Shown here in pieces: positions 1 to 8,227 of a DNA stretch of 64,000 nt. Each line of letters opens with the position of its first letter. Positions within the stretch are counted from its first letter, which is position 1. Position numbers and translations under genes: made by a program. Source of the stretch: Butyricimonas synergistica DSM 23225 (GTDB lineage Bacteria > Bacteroidota > Bacteroidia > Bacteroidales > Marinifilaceae). Under the pieces are notes generated by a model that searched no databases, was not told where the DNA came from, and was given only the letters and a program-made list of their open reading frames with translations. Location of the stretch: NCBI RefSeq assembly GCF_000379665.1, contig NZ_KB903359.1, positions 1,031,475 through 1,095,474 of the forward strand, in the 5' to 3' direction.

Positions 1-2365
1 TCAACACGGGTAAATCATTTTCTACGCTAGACAAAGAAGTAATTCCTTGTGCATTTTTCTCTTTCTTCTCCAATCCCGATATCAAAAACATCATGTCAAG
101 GTAAGCAATCTGATTGGATCTCTCTGCATCCGTCAAATCTTTACCCGCGCGAGTTGATGCAAAAACAGTGTTAAATGCATCTTGTTGATGTTCTTCAATA
201 GTATAAGCATTTTTTTCCGGACTTACCAACTTCGTGAAAGAAGCTCTATCTGCCATCACCAAACTCAATATCATACGTTGCATTTTCACAGCCATATTTC
301 CCATCAACGGCAACTCCTTAATCAATTTCGGGTTATTTAGCCATTCCAAGTCATTCAATTGTTCACACAGGAATTTTTGTGCTCTTCGTTGATAATCAGC
401 TTCCACGAAACTATAAGCAGGACGAGGGTCTCCAGCGTAACGTTCATTCAAGTAAACTCCACCTTTCACATTGTACACGTGATAAAGATACATAAAGTAT
501 TGTTGTAAAATCTGCTTGTAAATCATTTCACGGAAAGACATATCCGGATCTTCATCAGCCACCCAATCATTCATATTCTCCATGAGATATTTCAAATTCT
601 TCACCCCATACTCGGAAGCCTTCACCAAATCATCACCCAAATCTTCTGACTGTGCCGATGGATCCCAAACAGTAAATATCTGCTGTTTCCCGTAACGATA
701 AACCGGGTCATCTGCTTTCTCTGCCACCCAACTATCCAGAATTTTCTTCTCATCCTCTATAGTTTTCGCCCCAGGAATAGGAGAATACAACCACTTTATA
801 GCAAATAAATCTTGTAAACCAAGACGAGGAGGAGTCATGCTTACACCCCGTTCAGCATCACCGGGTTGTGCCACGTGATTGAAACGAGCGTAATCCATAA
901 TAGAATACGTAGTTCCGTATTTCTGGGTAAAAGAAGGAGAACGTAAAGAATCAACAGGAATGGCAGCAGAAGCACACATATTATGCATCAAAGAAAGACA
1001 ATGCCCTACCTCGTGTGCAAGTACATATCGAATCGACTCATACATAATATCATCCGAAAAACGAGTGGTCCGTACCCTAGGGTCTGCAGGAGCTGTCTGT
1101 GTAAAACGCCACCGCGTAAGTAATTTTATTACATCATGATAAACCAAAACAGAAGCGTTCACGATTTCACCAGAGCGAGGATCTATCCACGAGGGGCCCA
1201 TCGCATTCATGATACTGATCGGTTGATATCGCAAACAAGAATATTTCAAATTATCGGGATCAAACTCTGGGTCATTCTCCGGAAAATCTACCGCTTTCAT
1301 CACGTTTTTCAAACCGATCTTTTCGAAAGCCTCATTCCACTGCTCCACTGCCTCATGAATCGGAGCTCTCCATTTTTCCGGGAAATCGCTATCCACATAA
1401 AAAACAATTTGTTTCTTCGGTTCCACCAACTCACCGCGTTTCCATCTCTCCATGTCAGAAGGCTCCACGTTCCAACGACGAGCATAATATTCAGGCATTG
1501 TTCCTCGATTATCGTTTCCACTAAATCTAGCTTTCCCCATAACAAACACATTCATGCGGGGATCTGCCAAACGAGGACGCATTGGCTTCTCGGGCAACAA
1601 CAAAAAAGAACGGGTTACTAATGCAGTGAAAGCATTTTTATTCTCAACCTTCACAGGCATATTCCCGATCTGTCCCGAAACATCCACTTTATACGTCAAA
1701 TAACTCTTCACGCTAAAATTATCCTCGAAAGACTTGACATCACCCAAGTGACTCATATCTTTTTGGAAAGAAACCGACCGACTAAATGGCTTTGTCGACA
1801 TCCGACTATACGGGTCAAACGGATCTATATCCTCAATATGAGTCATAAAGAGAGAGGTCGCATCAAACACAACTGCCGTACTATCAGTATTATAAGCCTC
1901 AATCTTAAAAGTCTTGAAAACACTACCGATAGTTGATTTTTTCACGGCTTTGGCGATATCATCTTCACCTTCCGCTGCCGTGTAAAGTGAATTCACCATA
2001 CAGAGATTCACGTTATTACCCATAAGTTCAAAATCAATATGCATCGGGTATTTCGACTTATACCCCAAAACGGAGTGTTCATTGTTACTGATCTCCGACA
2101 CGGCAGAACCTAACAACATATCCCGTCCCATTAACGAAAGTGGAAACTCGAAATAAACCTTTGTATCGTCCACCTTGTGTAAGGTAACCAATCCCTTCTT
2201 TATTTCATGTTTCTTTCCTTGAAAAAGTTTGTCATAATCGCTAGTCTTTTTAGCAGCAACAACCTCTTTATCAACATTTTTCCGCTTATTTTTTCTATCG
2301 GGTGCAGACAATAATACCCCTGGAACTAGCATTGAACATGCTAGTAACATCAATTTTGAATTCAT
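1..2365 (-). CDS. Zinc-dependent metalloprotease, DUF5117/DUF4953 family (C-terminus cut by window edge)
   Basis: About 788 residues are visible from an ATG at 2365; the reading frame stays open to position 1, so the C-terminus lies outside the window. The first residues form a short secretion signal. The N-terminal half fits the DUF5118/DUF5117 domains of this family. The catalytic zinc site is HEVGHCLSLMH, with His451, Glu452, His455 and His461. The usual HExxHxxGxxH Gly is a Ser here. A Met-turn-like segment (YSIMDY) follows about 30 residues later. The family consists of exported zincins of Bacteroidota with largely unknown substrates. It starts 23 bases after the FecR gene and is probably in the same transcript, so the ECF/FecR pair may control it. 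Confidence 0.88.
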   Translation of the reverse strand, partial: MNSKLMLLACSMLVPGVLLSAPDRKNKRKNVDKEVVAAKKTSDYDKLFQGKKHEIKKGLVTLHKVDDTKVYFEFPLSLMGRDMLLGSAVSEISNNEHSVLGYKSKYPMHIDFELMGNNVNLCMVNSLYTAAEGEDDIAKAVKKSTIGSVFKTFKIEAYNTDSTAVVFDATSLFMTHIEDIDPFDPYSRMSTKPFSRSVSFQKDMSHLGDVKSFEDNFSVKSYLTYKVDVSGQIGNMPVKVENKNAFTALVTRSFLLLPEKPMRPRLADPRMNVFVMGKARFSGNDNRGTMPEYYARRWNVEPSDMERWKRGELVEPKKQIVFYVDSDFPEKWRAPIHEAVEQWNEAFEKIGLKNVMKAVDFPENDPEFDPDNLKYSCLRYQPISIMNAMGPSWIDPRSGEIVNASVLVYHDVIKLLTRWRFTQTAPADPRVRTTRFSDDIMYESIRYVLAHEVGHCLSLMHNMCASAAIPVDSLRSPSFTQKYGTTYSIMDYARFNHVAQPGDAERGVSMTPPRLGLQDLFAIKWLYSPIPGAKTIEDEKKILDSWVAEKADDPVYRYGKQQIFTVWDPSAQSEDLGDDLVKASEYGVKNLKYLMENMNDWVADEDPDMSFREMIYKQILQQYFMYLYHVYNVKGGVYLNERYAGDPRPAYSFVEADYQRRAQKFLCEQLNDLEWLNNPKLIKELPLMGNMAVKMQRMILSLVMADRASFTKLVSPEKNAYTIEEHQQDAFNTVFASTRAGKDLTDAERSNQIAYLDMMFLISGLEKKEKNAQGITSLSSVENDLPVL

Positions 2366-2388
2366 AAAATTTGATTAAAAATTTAAAT

Positions 2389-3555
2389 TTATTTATTTTT
2401 CCTCACAAATACTTTTCGTCCCTCAATATCAAAACTTACATCAGAGATTTGTTCCAATAACATGGTTACCTCCTGCAACGTTCCGTGACGGGGGATCTTA
2501 CCCGTCAAGCGATAATCTTCCGGATTAATCCCATCAAAAACAAATGTGACATCATACCACCGAGACAATGCTTTCATAATTGAAACAAGAGACTCATCCT
2601 TAAATGTAAATTTATTATTTAACCAAGCAATATAATTATTCACGTCAACAGACAATGTATCTATATTTCCTGAATAATTATCCACGTGAGACTGTAATCC
2701 CGGGCGCAAAACTACTCGTTGCCTCCCTGTAGAGACTTCCAACTTACCCTCTACTAATGTCGTGACAATAGCATTTTCCCTCTCATACCCGTTCACGTTA
2801 AAAGATGTTCCCAAAACTTTCATTCGGACCTCCCCACACTTAACGATAAATGGTTTTTTACCATTCTTCGCCACTTCAAAAAACGCTTCCCCAAGCACCT
2901 CTACACACCTCTCCTTTGAAGAAAATTTTACAGGATAACGCAAGCGGGAATCTGCATTTAATTTCACCTTCGTCCCGTCCGAAAGCACTATAGCATATTC
3001 CCCTCCCCGTGGCACGATCAATTCATTATATTGCTTGACATCCGCCTCTCCAATTTCTTTATATACCAATTCCCCATCACGATTCTCCAATTGGCTTGAT
3101 TCTCCTATTTTTATATTTTGCATCTCACTCGAAATACCAATTACCTCTCCTGTAGCCAAAACCAAAGAAGCCTTGAAAGTTCCTGCTGGAATTATATTTG
3201 ATGCGATAGGCTCAACCGATCGTTCATCCTGCTTCATTAATCCGAATAACACCCATCCCAAAATAAACATAATTGATGCCGCCGCAACAGATATTCTTAA
3301 AATAAAACGTTTCCGGACAGGAGAGTATACTCGTTTTGAAAACTTGGCAAACGCTTCTTTTTTGGGATAACGTTTCATATCCTCCAAACGCTTGTTCAAA
3401 TATTCCCCGTTCGACAAATTATCACGTACCTCTCTCCATTCCGTACGTACGGAAAGTTTATCCAGCAACCGTTGTTCTCCGGCATCCAATTGCTCTCCTC
3501 TAGCTACTTTATGAAAAAGAGCCCGTAATATATCCATATTCTGTTCATCCATCAC
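2389..3555 (-). CDS. FecR-type anti-sigma factor with DUF4974 domain
   Basis: This 388-residue inner-membrane protein has the standard Bacteroidota anti-sigma layout. A cytoplasmic N-terminal part (1-85) would bind the sigma factor, and one membrane segment lies near 86-106. A periplasmic FecR domain follows at about 175-275 (with VPRGGEYAIVLSDGTKVKLN), then a C-terminal DUF4974 domain at about 310-385. It follows the ECF sigma gene by 93 bases on the same strand and precedes the metalloprotease by 23 bases. In the family, a TonB receptor with an N-terminal signalling domain normally releases the sigma factor through FecR. No such receptor lies next to it here. Confidence 0.92.
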   Translation of the reverse strand: MMDEQNMDILRALFHKVARGEQLDAGEQRLLDKLSVRTEWREVRDNLSNGEYLNKRLEDMKRYPKKEAFAKFSKRVYSPVRKRFILRISVAAASIMFILGWVLFGLMKQDERSVEPIASNIIPAGTFKASLVLATGEVIGISSEMQNIKIGESSQLENRDGELVYKEIGEADVKQYNELIVPRGGEYAIVLSDGTKVKLNADSRLRYPVKFSSKERCVEVLGEAFFEVAKNGKKPFIVKCGEVRMKVLGTSFNVNGYERENAIVTTLVEGKLEVSTGRQRVVLRPGLQSHVDNYSGNIDTLSVDVNNYIAWLNNKFTFKDESLVSIMKALSRWYDVTFVFDGINPEDYRLTGKIPRHGTLQEVTMLLEQISDVSFDIEGRKVFVRKNK

Positions 3556-3648
3556 TTTTATATCTACTTTTGAAAATGTATCATATAAATGCTTAACCTC
3601 GTCATTTGGACGACAGGTTTATGCACTTTTTTTTGAACAATTTTCCAA

Positions 3649-4212
3649 CTAACTGAAAAACAATGGAATAATACAATAAAAATCTTTCAATTTTTCTTTT
3701 AGATAAGAAAAACTCCGTTGTCTTTGTGTTTTCACAGTACTAACACTAACATCTAGAATCTCGGCTATCTCGCTCACTGAATGACCTTTCAAACTCAATC
3801 GCATAACTTCACGACGTTCTGCTGGCAATTCTTCAACACAACGATACAATTGCCGGACAACCTCCTCCATGACAATATCGGCAAGTAATTGTTCATCTGT
3901 TTTTTCCATCTCCTCTGCCACATATTGCAAAATTTGTTCCCGCTTATTTCTCGTCCTAATATACAATAAAGAATTAATATATACAGACTTATATAAATAT
4001 GTAACAAATGCTTCAAACACGGGAAAAACATTATCTTGTTGCCACACCTTCACCAAAACATCCTGCACAATATCCTGTACCATCTCCGGATCATTCACAT
4101 AACGATTAGCATAGGAACAAAGCGATTGATAGTATCGATCGTAAACGAACTCCCACCCCTTTTTTTCCTTCCTGTTAATACTCCCCATTATGTCATCCGA
4201 AAGATTTCTCAT
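3649..4212 (-). CDS. RNA polymerase ECF-type sigma-70 factor
   Basis: The protein has 187 residues from the ATG at 4212. A longer reading from a GTG at 4236 is possible, but the ATG has AGGAA about 7 bases ahead. Sigma region 2 includes WEFVYDRYYQSLCSYANRYV and the region 2.4-like VQDIVQDVLVKVWQ. Region 4 contains a helix-turn-helix, GHSVSEIAEILDVSVSTVKT, near the C-terminus. It belongs to the Bacteroides-type ECF family that pairs with FecR regulators, and its FecR partner is the next gene downstream. The expected target is the promoter of its own operon, including the metalloprotease at 1-2365. Confidence 0.93.
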   Translation of the reverse strand: MRNLSDDIMGSINRKEKKGWEFVYDRYYQSLCSYANRYVNDPEMVQDIVQDVLVKVWQQDNVFPVFEAFVTYLYKSVYINSLLYIRTRNKREQILQYVAEEMEKTDEQLLADIVMEEVVRQLYRCVEELPAERREVMRLSLKGHSVSEIAEILDVSVSTVKTQRQRSFSYLKEKLKDFYCIIPLFFS

Positions 4213-4310
4213 ATTTTTTTCCTGTTTGTAAATCACAACCAGTACAAAACTACAATAACTTATCGAAAATAAAAAGTTTTTATTTGAAAGAGGATCATAT
4301 CAGCCACAAA

Positions 4311-4350
4311 AAAAACTCTCCGAAACATAAAATTTCGGAGAGTTTCTTTT
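4311..4350 (-). terminator. Intrinsic terminator after the PorT-like gene
   Basis: A perfect 13-bp stem (4313-4325 with 4333-4345, CTCTCCGAAA core) has a 7-base loop. Read leftward it runs into a tract of at least eight T, so it terminates the gene at 4394-5005 and separates it from the ECF sigma gene. Confidence 0.85.
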
Positions 4351-4393
4351 CTTTACCCAGCTTATTAGCCACCATATTCATTACTTTCCTCTA

Positions 4394-5005
4394 TCAGAAT
4401 TTCCACCCGGCAGACAACTGGAACACCCGGTTTTGATTATTCCCGCCAAAATGGTCTTTTTCAATCACGTTCGTCAACCCTAAATTATAGCGGGCAGACA
4501 CGACCAATCCCATCGGAAGGTCATAAGACAATCCCATCCCGAAACTCAAATCAACTGTATTCAAATGCTTCATATCCGATTTCGTTTCCGTTCCCCCGGA
4601 TTTCACTTTATGCTTGCCATTCAACGCAAAGCCTAATTGCGGACCAAGATCAACACTCAACCCCTCCCACACGTAAAACTTTGCCAAGACAGGAATATTC
4701 AGGTAATTCACTCGCATCCAATATTTCTCGCCATGATATTTCCCTTTATCACCTTGCCGGGAATAGATCAATTCAGTTTGTAAACCGAATAAATCATTAA
4801 ACTTAAATTCGGCGAAAGCTCCCATCAAGAAACTCAATTTACTTTTATTGAGACCATCGCTAATACCAGCCACGTTGAAACCGAATTTCGGACCAAAATA
4901 AAATTCCGTACCGGTAATACCTTCGACTTTGCTCTTGAACGCAGTCTGAGCATGAACACTCCCTAACATGACCATAGCGATCACCACTAATAAAAACTTT
5001 TTCAT
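4394..5005 (-). CDS. PorT-family outer-membrane beta-barrel protein
   Basis: The 203-residue protein has a signal peptide (MKKFLLVVIAMVMLGSVHAQ). Alternating hydrophobic strands typical of the small outer-membrane barrel family PorT/OMP_b-brl_2 follow: FGPKFGFNVAGISDG near the start and LSAGWKF at the end, closing with a terminal Phe. Such barrels are abundant in Bacteroidota and rarely have a proven role; calling it PorT-like gives the fold, not a type IX secretion function. It has its own terminator at 4311-4350 and lies 90 bases after the S41 protease gene on the same strand. Confidence 0.8.
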   Translation of the reverse strand: MKKFLLVVIAMVMLGSVHAQTAFKSKVEGITGTEFYFGPKFGFNVAGISDGLNKSKLSFLMGAFAEFKFNDLFGLQTELIYSRQGDKGKYHGEKYWMRVNYLNIPVLAKFYVWEGLSVDLGPQLGFALNGKHKVKSGGTETKSDMKHLNTVDLSFGMGLSYDLPMGLVVSARYNLGLTNVIEKDHFGGNNQNRVFQLSAGWKF

Positions 5006-5095
5006 TTCTTCTAAATTTTAGGTTTTTCAATTAAATCGTTCACGATGTACTAACATTACGTAACAACTCCAACAAAAAACAGACCAAAAAAACGG

Positions 5096-6685
5096 CTATT
5101 TTATAATTTTATCATACGTCCCGTCTTGCAGGCTCTTGATTGCCGCGTTCAATATTTTGTTCTCTTCATTGGAAATCTTATACAACTCGGTCATATTCCA
5201 CAAATCGCGAGCGATCAACGATTTCACGAATAACTTAATTTCGGGAATAATAGGCGTCAATAATTTCTCGTCTTTCTTTACCCCCTGTTTCTCGCCTTTT
5301 TGCACGATCTCGTTCACCATGGCATCCGTCACCTGGAAATCCTTCTTGAACATTTCGAATTTCGGGTATTTCTTCTTTAGAACATCCCGATTTTTATCCA
5401 CGTAATTCAAAGTAAATTCGTTGATAACACCTTTTGCCAACAGACGGTTGAAATAACTGTAATTCAAGTTCGTGTCGATCGGAACAAACACGTCAGGAAT
5501 AATACCACCCCCGCCGTAAACCAAACGATGGTCTTTCTTCGTGTAATATTTCGTGGAATCTGTCAAGGCAATACTATCCGCATTCAACAATTCCCCGTTC
5601 GTGTAGCGTTCAAAAATTTCAGTCTGGTAATCCTTACCCTTGTAAGGCTTTTGAATACAACGACCGGAAGGAGTAAAATAATGAGATATCGTAAGGCGAA
5701 TAGCCGACCGGTCTGCAAGCGGATACTGGCGTTGCACCAACCCCTTGCCAAAAGAACGCCGCCCAACGATCAGCCCGCGATCCCAATCCTGCACCGCTCC
5801 GGACAAAATCTCACTAGCCGAAGCCGAATTTCCGTCAATCAACACGACCACACGACCATCTTGAAATAAACCCGCGGGTGTAGAATACTCTTCAGCTCTC
5901 CCGTAAGCAGGGCTATCCGTGTACACGATCAATTTCTGACCATCCAGCAAGTGGTCGGCAATCCCGATGGCAGCCCCCATGTAACCGCCGCCATTCCCCT
6001 GCAAGTCAATAATCAAATCCTTCATTCCCTCCGCCTGCAACTGCTTCACGGCTTTCTCGAACTCCTCCACCGTCGTGGCGGCAAAACGGGCTATCTTGAT
6101 ATACCCGATATTCTTGTCTATCATATATGCGGCATCGACACTGTAAATCGGTATCATATCCCGCACGATATTAAAATCGATCAACTCATTTCCCCTCTTC
6201 ACCTTAACTTTCACCACGGTTCCCTTCTCCCCTTTCAAACGTTTCCTCACGTCCGTGTTACTGATACCGATCCCGGCAATATTCTCCCCGTCAACTTCCA
6301 ATATCCGATCTCCGGCAAGCAATCCCACCTTCTCGGAAGGTCCTCCCGCTACCACGTCCACCACGGTCAACGTATCCCGAAGTACATTAAATTGTATTCC
6401 TATACCGAAAAATCCACCTTCCAAAGGTTCATTCGCCTCTTCCAACTCCTCCCGGGGTATATACACGGAATGCGGGTCTAGATCAGCCAGAACTTTCACG
6501 ATAGCATCCTCCGTGACCTTTTTCAAATTAACCGAATCCACGTAATACCCGGCTATCAATTGCATTAATTGTTGATATTTGATAGATTGTTCTCGCACGG
6601 CTTGCATATCCCGCTGTGCCGAAACACTTTGCCAACTCAAACAAGCGATTAACAGAGCAACCGCCGATAGTAAAACTCTTTTCAT
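5096..6685 (-). CDS. S41-family C-terminal processing peptidase (CtpA/Prc type)
   Basis: The 529-residue exported serine protease has a signal peptide (1-23) and then an N-terminal helical region. A PDZ domain lies at about 90-170 (GIGIQFNV, GPSEKVGLLAGDRILEVDG). The S41 catalytic core follows, with the Ser in GNSASASEILSG and the general-base Lys in RRSFGKGLVQ. The family cleaves the C-termini of periplasmic proteins using a Ser-Lys dyad. A promoter-like TACATTTG sits upstream at 6731-6738, so the gene probably starts its own transcript. Confidence 0.93.
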   Translation of the reverse strand: MKRVLLSAVALLIACLSWQSVSAQRDMQAVREQSIKYQQLMQLIAGYYVDSVNLKKVTEDAIVKVLADLDPHSVYIPREELEEANEPLEGGFFGIGIQFNVLRDTLTVVDVVAGGPSEKVGLLAGDRILEVDGENIAGIGISNTDVRKRLKGEKGTVVKVKVKRGNELIDFNIVRDMIPIYSVDAAYMIDKNIGYIKIARFAATTVEEFEKAVKQLQAEGMKDLIIDLQGNGGGYMGAAIGIADHLLDGQKLIVYTDSPAYGRAEEYSTPAGLFQDGRVVVLIDGNSASASEILSGAVQDWDRGLIVGRRSFGKGLVQRQYPLADRSAIRLTISHYFTPSGRCIQKPYKGKDYQTEIFERYTNGELLNADSIALTDSTKYYTKKDHRLVYGGGGIIPDVFVPIDTNLNYSYFNRLLAKGVINEFTLNYVDKNRDVLKKKYPKFEMFKKDFQVTDAMVNEIVQKGEKQGVKKDEKLLTPIIPEIKLFVKSLIARDLWNMTELYKISNEENKILNAAIKSLQDGTYDKIIK

Positions 6686-6730
6686 ATAATAATATATTTA
6701 GTATTCTTTCTCTTTTACGAGTAATAATTG

Positions 6731-6738
6731 CAAATGTA
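6731..6738 (-). promoter_or_regulatory. Bacteroidota -7 element ahead of the S41 protease gene
   Basis: On the minus strand the bases read TACATTTG, matching TAnnTTTG. The element lies about 45 bases upstream of the start at 6685. No clear -33 TTTG was found. Confidence 0.5.
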
Positions 6739-6781
6739 ACAATCGGAAGGTATTAAATCTATTAACAGAGTCTTAAATTAA

Positions 6782-7270
6782 TTATTTTTCCAATTCTATT
6801 AATTCTAAATTCTCAATCCGATCACCGTTGATCTCAAAGCGGACAGCCGTTCTCACCGTATGAAAACCGAATTTTCCCGCCGCACCCGGGTTAATATGCA
6901 AACAATCCAACACCTGGTCATATTTCACTTTCGCGATATGCGAATGTCCGCAAACAAACAATTTAGGACGTTCCCGCCGCAAAACCTCTACCGCCTTCCG
7001 GTCATAATGACCGGGATACCCCCCGATATGAGTCATCATCACCTTTACCCCCTCGCATTGAAACACCTCCGTCCGGGGAAATATTCTACGTAACAAATCC
7101 CCGTCTATATTCCCATACACCGCCCGCAATTGAAAACGTTTCGACAAAGCATCCGTCACCGCCACATCCCCGATATCCCCACAATGCCACACTTCATCAC
7201 ACTCCTTGAAAAACTCCGCGATCTTCGGGTCCAACCACCCGTGAGTATCCGATAACAAACCAATTTTCAT
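6782..7270 (-). CDS. YfcE/MJ0936-type metallophosphoesterase
   Basis: This 162-residue cytosolic enzyme contains the calcineurin-like metal sites of the small YfcE family: LLSDTHGW (Asp-His), HCGDIGD, YGNID, and the late CGHSH with HINPGAAG. Related proteins hydrolyse phosphodiesters with Mn2+ or Ni2+; the physiological substrate is unknown. It lies 26 bases after the beta-lactamase gene on the same strand, so it may be the last gene of the leftward run that begins with nfo. Confidence 0.9.
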   Translation of the reverse strand: MKIGLLSDTHGWLDPKIAEFFKECDEVWHCGDIGDVAVTDALSKRFQLRAVYGNIDGDLLRRIFPRTEVFQCEGVKVMMTHIGGYPGHYDRKAVEVLRRERPKLFVCGHSHIAKVKYDQVLDCLHINPGAAGKFGFHTVRTAVRFEINGDRIENLELIELEK

Positions 7271-7296
7271 ACTTCAGATTTTCAACGTTTAATAAT

Positions 7297-8226
7297 TTAG
7301 AGTTGTGCCAATAACGCGTACACGATAGCCGATACGCATGCCACAGCTTTCGAGGCTTGCGCTTCATTGCCCTTGAAATCCTTAACAAACACGGCTAAAG
7401 AGTAACAGACATTATTGGGCAGCCGGATATAGGCAACATCATTGTGGGCAGCGAGTTCCCCGTTCTCGTTGATGTAACCGGAACCCGTTTTATGTGCAAT
7501 GGTAATCCCTTCTTTTCCAAGCAACGGTGCCACGATCCTATCTTTCCCGGTAATACATTCTTCCAGTGTATTCATCATGAAACATTGCTTCTCGCGACTG
7601 ACCAGACTGTCGGTAAACAAACGGTTCATCAGCATCGCCGCACCGAGAGGCGACGTGTAATTGGAATACGCCTTGTCATGATCTACAGACATCTCCCCTT
7701 CCGTGTAAGCGATCCGGAAACTCGTACGGGGGATGAGAGTGGCAATAAAACTATCGGTACGGGCAACGCTGACCAATTCCTTGAACATGATATTGCTGGC
7801 GTTATTATCGCTTTGAATAAGCGTATAGCGCAATAAATCTTTAACCGTCAAAGAAATCACGGGCTCCGAATGTTCCTTCATCATGGGACTCCACGTCCGC
7901 GGGTCAAGCTCGTCCCTTTTTATACACATCAAAGAATCAAGAGAAAGCCCTTTACGGTCAAAATCGTTACAAACGGCTATTGCTTGATGAAGCTTGAACA
8001 CGCTCATCATGGGATAAATACTCTTGTTATTGACGGTAACGGTATCCATATTATTAATGATTACCGCCACCCCGATCTCTCCCGGATAACCCGATACAAT
8101 TTTAGAAATCGTATCGGTAAGCATACCCGTGTACAACACAGAACCGTCCTCCTTTTTCGCCGATTCCGACAACAATACCCCCGAAAACCAAACGGCAACA
8201 CAAACTAAAAATTTCAAACTATTCAT
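7297..8226 (-). CDS. Class A beta-lactamase, subclass A2-like
   Basis: The protein has 309 residues from the ATG at 8226; a TTG at 8238 would overlap the preceding gene and is less likely. The N-terminal hydrophobic stretch is a secretion signal. All class A motifs are visible: the nucleophile in SVFK (Ser75, Lys78), SDN (139-141), an omega-loop Glu in TEGEM, and KTG (246-248). The omega-loop region with DHDKAYSNYTSP resembles the CfxA/CepA/PER-type A2 subclass of Bacteroidota. It should hydrolyse beta-lactams in the periplasm. The start lies 1 base after the stop of the DUF4062 gene, so translation is probably coupled. No mobile element adjoins it, which suggests a resident chromosomal enzyme. 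Confidence 0.9.
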   Translation of the reverse strand: MNSLKFLVCVAVWFSGVLLSESAKKEDGSVLYTGMLTDTISKIVSGYPGEIGVAVIINNMDTVTVNNKSIYPMMSVFKLHQAIAVCNDFDRKGLSLDSLMCIKRDELDPRTWSPMMKEHSEPVISLTVKDLLRYTLIQSDNNASNIMFKELVSVARTDSFIATLIPRTSFRIAYTEGEMSVDHDKAYSNYTSPLGAAMLMNRLFTDSLVSREKQCFMMNTLEECITGKDRIVAPLLGKEGITIAHKTGSGYINENGELAAHNDVAYIRLPNNVCYSLAVFVKDFKGNEAQASKAVACVSAIVYALLAQL

Positions 8227-8227
8227 A

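Noticed and set aside
1136-1621. 161-codon ORF on the plus strand
   Set aside because: It is the antisense of the metalloprotease gene, whose motifs are certain.
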